Shown piece after piece: positions 7,194 to 13,856 of a stretch of 16,112 nt of DNA. Every line of letters starts with the position of its first letter. The stretch's first letter is position 1. The notes beneath the pieces are model-generated. The model had not been told where the DNA came from. It saw nothing but the letters and a program-made list of their open reading frames with translations, and searched no databases. The position numbers were made by a program, and so were the translations under genes. Origin of the DNA: an uncultured Mycoplasmatota bacterium (lineage in GTDB: Bacteria > Bacillota_I > Bacilli_A > RF39 > UBA660); contig CAMLYN010000013.1 of the NCBI GenBank assembly GCA_946491675.1, positions 1 through 16,112 on the forward strand. Direction: 5' to 3'.

Positions 7194-10100
7194 AGTTACA
7201 AGAATTGGCTTAATTAATTTTTGGTTATATGATGATGAGGAATTTGATTTTTATGATGGTAAATTACTTTTAAGAGGAAGTAATGGAACTGGAAAATCAG
7301 TAACGATGCAATCATTCATTCCAGTTATTTTAGATGGCAACAAGAGTCCAGCTCGTTTAGATCCTTTTGGTGGTACCGATAAACATATGGAAGCCTATTT
7401 ATTAGGAGGAATTGATAGTGAGCAAAAAGAAGAAGCAACAGCATATCTTTATATGGAAGTCTATTTTGCTGAAAAAGAAAAATATGTAACTATTGGAATG
7501 GGATTACACACTAAGAAAGGTCGACCAATTGATTTTTGGGGATTTGCCTTACAAGATGGAAGAAGAGTCGGCAAAGATATATTTCTTTATAAAAATCATC
7601 AAGAAAAAATACCGCTTACTAAAAATGAATTAAAAGCTATCTTAGGTTTAGAAAACATCTTAGTCGAAACAACTAAAGATTATAAAAAAATGGTTAATAA
7701 TTTATTATTTGGTTTTCCCACTTTAGATTCTTATGATGAATTTATTAATGTTTTATTACAACTTCGGAGTCCTAAATTATCCAAAGAATATAAGCCAACT
7801 AAACTAATGAATATCTTAAATGGTGTTTTACAACCTTTAAGTGACGAAGATTTACGACCTCTATCCGATGCGATCGAAGAAATGGATAAAACCAAAGAAA
7901 CAATCGAATCATTGGAAAATGATATCAAAAATATTTCTTATCTTTTAAAAAGTTATAATGCCTATAATGAAACGCATTTATATCGTAAAGCTTTCAACTA
8001 TCTAACAAGATATAAAGAGAAAAATGATATTTCCAAAACGAAAAAACAAATTGAAGAAAATCTTAAAAATAAACAAATTCAATTAACTGAAGAAAGAAAA
8101 AAATTAGAGGAATTAGAAATTGAATTTAATCGTTTCCGAAGACAAAAAGAAAACTTAAATAGTAAAGACTTAGAATATCGAATTGCTAGATTACAAAACT
8201 TAAAAAACAATTGTCAAAAACAAGAAAATCAAAAAGAATCTTTGTTAGAAAATATCGAAAATAAAAAATCAAAGACTACGGATTTAAAAAATGAAATAAA
8301 AAAAGCCACTGATGAACTTACTAAAATAAGAAAAGAATGTGATGAAATAAAAGTTGAAATCAATGATTTATGTCAGCAAATAAAATTTTCTGAGCCAAGT
8401 ATTGCTTTAAAAGATCTAAAAGAAAATATTACGACACCAATTGACTTTGCTAATCTTAATCTAAGAACCATCAATTATCAAAATAAACTAAAAAAATTAA
8501 AAGAAAAATTAAGTGTTAAAATTAGGTTTGAAGAACAATTAAACAATGAACAATTAGAATATGATCAGTTAACGAAAAATTATAATCAAAAAAGCGAAGA
8601 TTTAGATCAAATTTGTGAAAAACAAAATCAAATTTTACGTGATTTAAAAGATAATATTTTATTATTAAATAAGAAAAATCAATTTCTAAAATTAAATTTA
8701 GATGAACAAAATGAACTATTTAATTATTTAAAAATTGACCAAATTGATAGTTATAATAAAGCTAAAAATCTTTATGAACGTATTGGTCAAAAATTTTATG
8801 ACACATCGTTGAAAGAAAGCTTTGAACTGCAAAATAAAATTAATCGTCAAGGTGAAATTGTTGCTGAAGTAAAAAATATTCTAGAACAGCTTAAGAGCAA
8901 TCCTGAAGAAGAATTAAAAATGACTGAGGAAGAAATGGAAACAAATAATTATTTAATAGAAAACAATATTCCTTATGCTTATTTTTATAAAGTCATTGAT
9001 TTTAAAGATAATTTATCTGAAACAATAAAAGATAAATTAGAAGCGATTTTAATCTCTGCGGGATTACTGGGAGCTAAAATAATTTTAAATAAAGACAGAA
9101 ACAAGTTAATTGGTCATCAAGGAATATTCTTATGTGCCACTAAAGAGAAAAAAATTAATTTAACTAAATATTTTAAAGCTGTTCCTAATGATAAGATTTC
9201 CGTTGAAGAAATAAATAAAGTTTTAAAATCTATCAGTATAAATCCTAATGATGATATTTATATCGATGAAGATCTTTTTCAAATGGATACTTTAATCGGT
9301 TTTGCTAAAGAAAGTAAAGCAAAATATATAGGAATTTTAAAAAGACAAGAGGAAAGAAAAAGGAAAATTGAAGCAACAACCAAAAAATTACAAACCGAAG
9401 AAAATATTTTAAATACCTTAAATAGTTTACTTAATAAAAAACAATTATCCTTAGAAATAATTAGACAAGAAATAACTTTATTTCCTAGTGATGAAGAATT
9501 ACAAATAAGCGAAAATCAAAAATTAGAAATCAATTTAAAAATCAAAGATATTTTAGAAAAAATGGCAATTAAAGAAAAATTAATTCAAAATTTGGTAGAA
9601 AAAATCGAAGTTATTTTTAAAGAATTAGTTAACTTAAAACAAGATGTTACTTTACCTTTACAGTTAGATAGTATCGAAGAAGCAATTGAAGATACAAATA
9701 ATTTAATTAATCGTTTAAATGATTTGAAAAATACTATAGTTACCTATTTAGCAAAGCAAGAAACATTAAACCTTAAACAAGAACAAATTATAGAAATGCA
9801 AAATGATATATCTAATATCATCGCTGATTTAAATGAATTAGAATTAGAAATAAAAAAGAATCAAAAAGAAATCGAGGATTTAGAAGCTATTTTAAATACT
9901 GATGAGTATCGAAACCTTGTTGATGTATTAGAAAAAATTGAACAAAAATTAACAGAAATACCTAAGGAAAAAGAAAAAATTCAAAAAAATATTGGCTCAT
10001 TAGAAGCGGAAATTAGTAATTTGAATGATAATATTAATTTAACTTTAAAAGAGGAAGAGACAGAAGCCAAATTGCTACAACTTCACGAAAAATTTTTACT

Positions 10101-11241
10101 TCAAGAATATAATTTAGGATATGTAAAAATAAACAATGATAATGATTCTTATAATTTAGCTAAAAAAATATTAGAGCAATTAAATAGTCGTAAAGATGCT
10201 GATATTGGTAATATCACTAGCAACTTTGTTGAAGCCTATACTAAATATAAATTAGAATTAAATGAATATCATTTAAAAAGAGTTACTTTATTTAATGAAA
10301 CTGATGACGAAGAATATAAGCAATATTATGAAAACAATCAAAGAGATGATTTTCAAACTTTATATCGAGGTAAACCTTTAAATATCATTCAACTTCAAGA
10401 AGCCTTAGAGCAAGCAAAAGAAGAAAATAACTTGATTATGAACGAACAAGATCGCAAACTTTTCGAAGAAATATTATTAAAAACAATTGGTGACAAAATC
10501 AAAAATAGAATTAAAAATAGTAAAGAATGGGTAAAACAAATTAATCAAATTATGACAGATATGCAAAAAGGAAGTGCTTTATCATTTAACTTAGAATGGC
10601 GTAATAAAGAAGCTTATGATATAGATGAACTAGACACTAAAGAGTTAGTACGAATTTTTCAAATGGAGGCCAATTTAGTAAGACCTGAGGATTCTAACAA
10701 GTTAATCAAACATTTTCGTTCAAAATTAAAAAAAGCAATGGAATATTCCAAAGATACTTTGTCATATGCTAATATTATCTTTGATGTATTAGATTATCGT
10801 AATTGGTTTGAATTTAAAATGACATATCAGAGAACTGGTGAAAGCAAAAGAGAATTAACTGATAAAGTGTTTTCTGTTTTCAGTGGAGGAGAAAAAGCTA
10901 AAACTATGTATATTCCATTATTTGCTGCAGTTTCTGCTAAATTAATGGATGCTCATGAAGACACTTTGCGACTAATTGCTTTAGACGAAGCTTTTGCAGG
11001 GGTTGATGAAATTAATATTAAAGAAATGTTTGGTATTATGAATTCTTTAGAATTGGATTATATTTTAACTAGCCAGTCATTGTGGGGAGATTATGGTGTC
11101 ATCAAAGATTTAGCGATTGCTAATTTAATTCGTCCGAAAAATTCGCAAGTAGTTGGTGTTCAGCGATATCGTTGGAATGGAAAAGAACGGCAAATAATAC
11201 TAGATAAGGAAATTAATAATGACACTATCACAATATTTTAA
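7186..11241 (+). CDS. jetC: Wadjet JetC-like SMC ATPase (TIGR02680-like)
   Basis: A 1351-residue SMC-like ATPase, the motor of the Wadjet complex. It opens RIGLINFWLYDDEEFDFYDG and LLLRGSNGTGKSVTMQ, with the Walker A GSNGTGKS at 31-38 (Lys37), then LDGNKSPARLDPFGG, all typical of TIGR02680. Two long Glu/Lys-rich coiled coils (about 230-590 and 710-1010) flank a hinge-like globular region at about 590-700 containing AILISAGLLGAKII. The ABC signature FSGGEK is at 1232-1237, the Walker B with catalytic Glu is LIALDEAFAG (Asp1267, Glu1268), and TSQSLWGD begins at 1295. All ATPase motifs are intact, so the protein is probably active. GGAGG at 7175-7179 precedes the ATG. Its last 23 bases overlap jetD. 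MksB/EptC proteins are relatives, but the gene set points to Wadjet. Confidence 0.9.
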   Translation: MSKVTRIGLINFWLYDDEEFDFYDGKLLLRGSNGTGKSVTMQSFIPVILDGNKSPARLDPFGGTDKHMEAYLLGGIDSEQKEEATAYLYMEVYFAEKEKYVTIGMGLHTKKGRPIDFWGFALQDGRRVGKDIFLYKNHQEKIPLTKNELKAILGLENILVETTKDYKKMVNNLLFGFPTLDSYDEFINVLLQLRSPKLSKEYKPTKLMNILNGVLQPLSDEDLRPLSDAIEEMDKTKETIESLENDIKNISYLLKSYNAYNETHLYRKAFNYLTRYKEKNDISKTKKQIEENLKNKQIQLTEERKKLEELEIEFNRFRRQKENLNSKDLEYRIARLQNLKNNCQKQENQKESLLENIENKKSKTTDLKNEIKKATDELTKIRKECDEIKVEINDLCQQIKFSEPSIALKDLKENITTPIDFANLNLRTINYQNKLKKLKEKLSVKIRFEEQLNNEQLEYDQLTKNYNQKSEDLDQICEKQNQILRDLKDNILLLNKKNQFLKLNLDEQNELFNYLKIDQIDSYNKAKNLYERIGQKFYDTSLKESFELQNKINRQGEIVAEVKNILEQLKSNPEEELKMTEEEMETNNYLIENNIPYAYFYKVIDFKDNLSETIKDKLEAILISAGLLGAKIILNKDRNKLIGHQGIFLCATKEKKINLTKYFKAVPNDKISVEEINKVLKSISINPNDDIYIDEDLFQMDTLIGFAKESKAKYIGILKRQEERKRKIEATTKKLQTEENILNTLNSLLNKKQLSLEIIRQEITLFPSDEELQISENQKLEINLKIKDILEKMAIKEKLIQNLVEKIEVIFKELVNLKQDVTLPLQLDSIEEAIEDTNNLINRLNDLKNTIVTYLAKQETLNLKQEQIIEMQNDISNIIADLNELELEIKKNQKEIEDLEAILNTDEYRNLVDVLEKIEQKLTEIPKEKEKIQKNIGSLEAEISNLNDNINLTLKEEETEAKLLQLHEKFLLQEYNLGYVKINNDNDSYNLAKKILEQLNSRKDADIGNITSNFVEAYTKYKLELNEYHLKRVTLFNETDDEEYKQYYENNQRDDFQTLYRGKPLNIIQLQEALEQAKEENNLIMNEQDRKLFEEILLKTIGDKIKNRIKNSKEWVKQINQIMTDMQKGSALSFNLEWRNKEAYDIDELDTKELVRIFQMEANLVRPEDSNKLIKHFRSKLKKAMEYSKDTLSYANIIFDVLDYRNWFEFKMTYQRTGESKRELTDKVFSVFSGGEKAKTMYIPLFAAVSAKLMDAHEDTLRLIALDEAFAGVDEINIKEMFGIMNSLELDYILTSQSLWGDYGVIKDLAIANLIRPKNSQVVGVQRYRWNGKERQIILDKEINNDTITIF

Positions 11242-12475
11242 AAACAAGCCAGGATTTCAACGACTATTTAGAAAATTAAAAGAAAAATACATTTCTTTAA
11301 ATCGCTTTTCTGGCAGTGTAAAATTAGAAAACATTAGTGAAGAAGAAGCCCAAGCATTTAATCAGTTTTTTAACAAAAACTATCGACCTCATACAACTGT
11401 GACCATCAAATTTTCAGACATTAATAAAATCTTAAAACAATCAAAATATGATAATTTTACTTGGGAAGAATTATTTAAAGAATATTTTAATGAAAAAGTA
11501 ATTACCAAAAAAATGCAAAAAGAAAGTTTAATATTAGAAAGAAAAAAATATTTAAGTTCAATAAAAAAAAGATTTACAGATGATGAAAAAATATTTTTTG
11601 AAATCGTTTTAAATAACAAAGAATTAACTAGAATAATTTACTTAAGATATCAAAGAAATAAAGACACTTTAAGTGATGATTTATTTTGGCTAATTAAATT
11701 AGCTTATAACTTAGATAAATATATTCCCACCTCTTTAGTAATGTTGGCAAGCATGACAGGCAATCCGCACTTTTTAGATGCCAATACCCAAAATTATACT
11801 TTATTTTTAAAATTATTAGCACTTATCAGAAACATTGATGAGCCTAAAACTACATTTGAAAAGCATAATTTCTTAAAACAAAATGGTATTTTTATCGATG
11901 ATATTTCTAATTTTGTTATTACATATAAACTAAATAGTGATTCTTATTTAGTCAATGCTTTTGAAAAACAAAATCAAATTTTAAATTTATGTTTAGCTAA
12001 TTTGGTAGAAATTAAAAATCTTGATACCAAAATAAAAAAAGTTTTTGTCTTTGAAAACCCATCTTTATTAAATGCTCTTAAAGATTTAAATGTTCCGATT
12101 GTTATAACTTATGGCGTCCCCAATCAATGTGTCTATACTGTCTTAGAAATGTTAAATAATAGTGGCAATAAAATTTACTATAATGGTGATTTTGATCCTG
12201 AAGGATTAATAATTGCTCATAAATTAAAAGAAAAAATTCCTAATTTAACTTTATTTTGTTATGATAAAATTGATTATCAAAATGCATTATCTAAAGAAGA
12301 TATTTCACCTACTAGACTAACTAAATTAGACTTAGTAAACGATCAAAATTTGAAAATCATAAAAGATTTGTTACTAAAGACAAAAAAATCGGGTTATCAA
12401 GAAAACAATATGACAAGAGTAAGAGAATATATAAATAAAATAATTAAAGAAGAAAGGAAAAACAATGTTAGTTAA
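11219..12475 (+). CDS. jetD: Wadjet JetD-like nuclease subunit (TIGR02679/DUF2399-like, Toprim)
   Basis: A 418-residue protein with a C-terminal Toprim fold like topoisomerase VI subunit A. The acidic metal-binding residues are visible: Glu279 in VFVFENPSLL, and Asp324 and Asp326 in YNGDFDPEGLIIAHKL. ITYGVPNQCVYTVLEML between them is the conserved linker of the DUF2399 family. The N-terminal 250 residues are helical and should contact the SMC core. In Wadjet, JetD is the endonuclease that cuts plasmid DNA after JetABC stalls on a small circle. The ATG lies 23 bases inside jetC with AAGGA at 11206-11210. It overlaps the next gene by 11 bases. Length and catalytic residues are complete; nothing suggests decay. 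Confidence 0.85.
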   Translation: MTLSQYFKNKPGFQRLFRKLKEKYISLNRFSGSVKLENISEEEAQAFNQFFNKNYRPHTTVTIKFSDINKILKQSKYDNFTWEELFKEYFNEKVITKKMQKESLILERKKYLSSIKKRFTDDEKIFFEIVLNNKELTRIIYLRYQRNKDTLSDDLFWLIKLAYNLDKYIPTSLVMLASMTGNPHFLDANTQNYTLFLKLLALIRNIDEPKTTFEKHNFLKQNGIFIDDISNFVITYKLNSDSYLVNAFEKQNQILNLCLANLVEIKNLDTKIKKVFVFENPSLLNALKDLNVPIVITYGVPNQCVYTVLEMLNNSGNKIYYNGDFDPEGLIIAHKLKEKIPNLTLFCYDKIDYQNALSKEDISPTRLTKLDLVNDQNLKIIKDLLLKTKKSGYQENNMTRVREYINKIIKEERKNNVS

Positions 12476-13442
12476 TGAATTAAGAGAAGTAATAAAAAAA
12501 TATAATGATAGAGAAAAAGATAAAATTATTGTCGAATTATATAAAAGAATTCCTAAAAAAATAAAAGAAAATTATGAAATCGATAATTACATTATCAATT
12601 TAGAACAAAATTTAGAAAGTAAACCTAAAAAAGAAGAGTATATTTCGTTTGAACAACTAGAAAAAGAAGTCGAATACTTTTTAATGTGTGCTGAAAATGA
12701 TTGGTATGCTAGTCCTAATAAAATAATTCCCAAAAAAGAACGCTCTAAATGGCGCTTTAAAGTAAAAAAATATTATAAAGAATTAACTAGTATCGATCCA
12801 AATACAGAGGATGGTCGTAAAGCCACAGAACTGTTACGTCAAATTTTTGAAATATTAAGTTTGGGAACACATTATTTAAAATTCTCTAATTGGGATACTT
12901 TTAAAGCAATTCAGATTTCACAGCCAGATTTTTTTGAAATTATCGTTAAACGAAAATTAATGGAAGGTTTTTCAAAACAAAATATTGCATATTGTGTTGA
13001 TTTACTAGATGTCGAAAAAGATCCTTATATTATATTTGAAGATTTATTATCTGTTTTTATTAGTAATTTAAAAACAAATGACATGAAATATATTGCTATA
13101 GAACTTATTGAAGAAAAAATAGAAGCTTACTATATAAAGTTGCAAACTTTAAAAAAAGAAAAAAGAAAAACTTATTATGTGATAGAATCAATCAATGATT
13201 TTACTAAGGCAGCGTTTTACATTTATTTAGGATTATATGAAACGGAAACAGGAATTAAGTTTTATCACAAATATTATATTGAAACAGATCAAGAAGTTAA
13301 AGAATATATTTTGTTAGAAATATTAGATGAATTTAATTTAGATAGCATATGGATAGATGAATATGAAAAAAAATTAGGCAAGATTGATTATCGTGATACC
13401 TTAAAAGAAGAATATATCAATAAAAAGTCAAAAAACAAATAA
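12465..13442 (+). CDS. Unknown fifth gene of the Wadjet operon
   Basis: A 325-residue soluble protein I do not recognise. It starts inside the end of jetD (11-base overlap) with AAAGGA at 12453-12458 six bases before the ATG, and ends in the operon terminator, so it is made together with JetABCD. It has no signal peptide, membrane helix, Walker motif or obvious metal-binding cluster. The sequence is rich in Lys, Glu and Tyr and looks mostly helical. The best candidates for conserved blocks are AENDWYASPNKIIPKK with SKWRFKVKKYYKEL (about 76-107) and GTHYLKFSNWDTF (134-146), the latter followed by regular amphipathic helices that may be repeats. The canonical system has four genes, so this may be an extra subunit, a regulator or a target-recognition factor. 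Function unknown. Confidence 0.85.
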   Translation: MLVNELREVIKKYNDREKDKIIVELYKRIPKKIKENYEIDNYIINLEQNLESKPKKEEYISFEQLEKEVEYFLMCAENDWYASPNKIIPKKERSKWRFKVKKYYKELTSIDPNTEDGRKATELLRQIFEILSLGTHYLKFSNWDTFKAIQISQPDFFEIIVKRKLMEGFSKQNIAYCVDLLDVEKDPYIIFEDLLSVFISNLKTNDMKYIAIELIEEKIEAYYIKLQTLKKEKRKTYYVIESINDFTKAAFYIYLGLYETETGIKFYHKYYIETDQEVKEYILLEILDEFNLDSIWIDEYEKKLGKIDYRDTLKEEYINKKSKNK

Positions 13443-13456
13443 TTTTTGACTTTTTT
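13422..13456 (+). terminator. Intrinsic terminator of the Wadjet operon, stop codon in the loop
   Basis: A 13-bp perfect stem, A5-GTC-A5 at 13422-13434 with T5-GAC-T5 at 13443-13455, and an 8-base loop that contains the TAA stop of the fifth gene. The T-run continues to 13456. The A-rich left arm would provide a U-tract on the other strand, so the hairpin may work in both directions. The last codons of the gene form its left arm, so the terminator tightly marks the right edge of the operon. Confidence 0.75.
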
Positions 13457-13512
13457 CATCTAAAAAAGGAAATGACCAATTTTGATGTATATAACTAGTA
13501 GGAGGAGAAAAC

Positions 13513-13614
13513 ATGAATGGCTATTCTAATGAAATGGATTTTTTCAATCATCTAAATGGACATAAAGTAAAAAACTTAAATAGTATGCTTATAGAACTAA
13601 TTGAAACAATCTAG
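13513..13614 (+). CDS. 33-residue ORF with a strong ribosome binding site, probably a truncated gene start
   Basis: The ATG at 13513 follows a near-perfect AGGAGGAG (13500-13507) at ideal spacing. The product begins MNGYSNEMDFFNHLNGHKVK and ends LIELIETI at a TAG. Too strong a ribosome binding site for chance, yet the product is too short and amphipathic to be a recognisable protein. The start reads like the first helices of a larger cytoplasmic protein cut off by a junction at about 13605-13614, because the sequence after the TAG no longer looks coding in this frame. A genuine small peptide, for example an antitoxin-like or regulatory one, cannot be excluded. No family assigned. Confidence 0.45.
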   Translation: MNGYSNEMDFFNHLNGHKVKNLNSMLIELIETI

Positions 13615-13733
13615 GTAGTCAGTTTAGGGAAATATTGTTTTATTATAATTAATAATTCTTCTAACGGATTAACAGTATTTTTTAATTCTCTTCTCATTTT
13701 TCTTGTTATTCTCTTTTTTATAATTCCAACCAC
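13611..13733 (-). pseudogene. Possible N-terminal relic of a transposase gene
   Basis: On the minus strand the frame from GTG at 13733 gives about 40 residues including KKRITRKMRRELKNTVNPLE and ELLIIIKQYFPKL, then a TAG at 13613-13611. A basic start followed by NPLEELLxIIKxxFPxL resembles, from memory, the beginning of some Firmicute DDE transposases; I cannot confirm it. AAAGGTGG at 13738-13731 is a good ribosome binding site, but eight bases later the codon is ATA (13721-13719), where an ATG would be expected, so the original start may have mutated. TATAAT boxes on the minus strand at 13752-13747 and 13743-13738 could be the old promoter. It ends on the same CTAG as the convergent small ORF. 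Confidence 0.35.
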
Positions 13734-13804
13734 CTTTATTATATTTATTATATCAAAAAATCATTGCGAAAAAAATTTATTCTATTTTACTGTTATAGAA
13801 TCCT

Positions 13805-13830
13805 AAAGATAGATTTTTCTATCTTTTTTT
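13805..13830 (+). terminator. Intrinsic terminator upstream of recD2
   Basis: AAAGATAGA at 13805-13813 pairs perfectly over nine bases with TCTATCTTT at 13818-13826, around a T4 loop, and the T-run continues to 13830. No intact gene precedes it, so it is probably the terminator of a former neighbour now lost, and today it shields recD2 from read-through. Confidence 0.65.
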
Positions 13831-13838
13831 GATATAAT
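13830..13838 (+). promoter_or_regulatory. Extended -10 promoter of recD2
   Basis: TGATATAAT, a consensus TATAAT (13833-13838) with the extended TGn motif, directly follows the terminator T-run. No good -35 is seen, as the region 17 bases upstream is within the hairpin. Transcription would begin at about 13845, leaving a leader of roughly a dozen bases that contains the AGGTG ribosome binding site at 13844-13848. The very short leader makes this less certain. Confidence 0.4.
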
Positions 13839-13856
13839 TAGATAGGTGTTTAATCT

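Larger units (their letters stand above)
13457..13856. other. 400-bp junction region between the Wadjet operon and recD2
   Basis: Apart from the two small convergent ORFs meeting at 13611-13614 and the terminator and promoter at its right end, I see no intact gene here. No tRNA, CRISPR repeat or long direct repeat was found. The content (one gene start facing right, one facing left, both ending at one point) suggests remnants of two former genes brought together by deletion. Confidence 0.5.

Noticed and set aside
7731..7928. 65-codon minus-strand frame inside jetC
   Set aside because: Sense strand encodes a conserved SMC N-terminal region; the antisense frame has no independent signals.
7870..10300. 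Repeated A-rich/GAA-rich tracts in jetC that look like direct repeats
   Set aside because: They encode the Glu/Lys heptads of the SMC coiled coils. The similarity is a by-product of protein composition, with no exact repeat unit.
11389..11619. 76-codon minus-strand frame inside jetD
   Set aside because: Shadow of the jetD N-terminal half, with low-complexity Phe/Leu/Ser content.
110..13760. ATTATATCAAAAA shared between about 110-122 and 13747-13759
   Set aside because: A 13-base match of almost pure A/T sequence in such an A+T-rich window is expected by chance; flanks do not match, so it is not evidence of a repeat pair or attachment sites.
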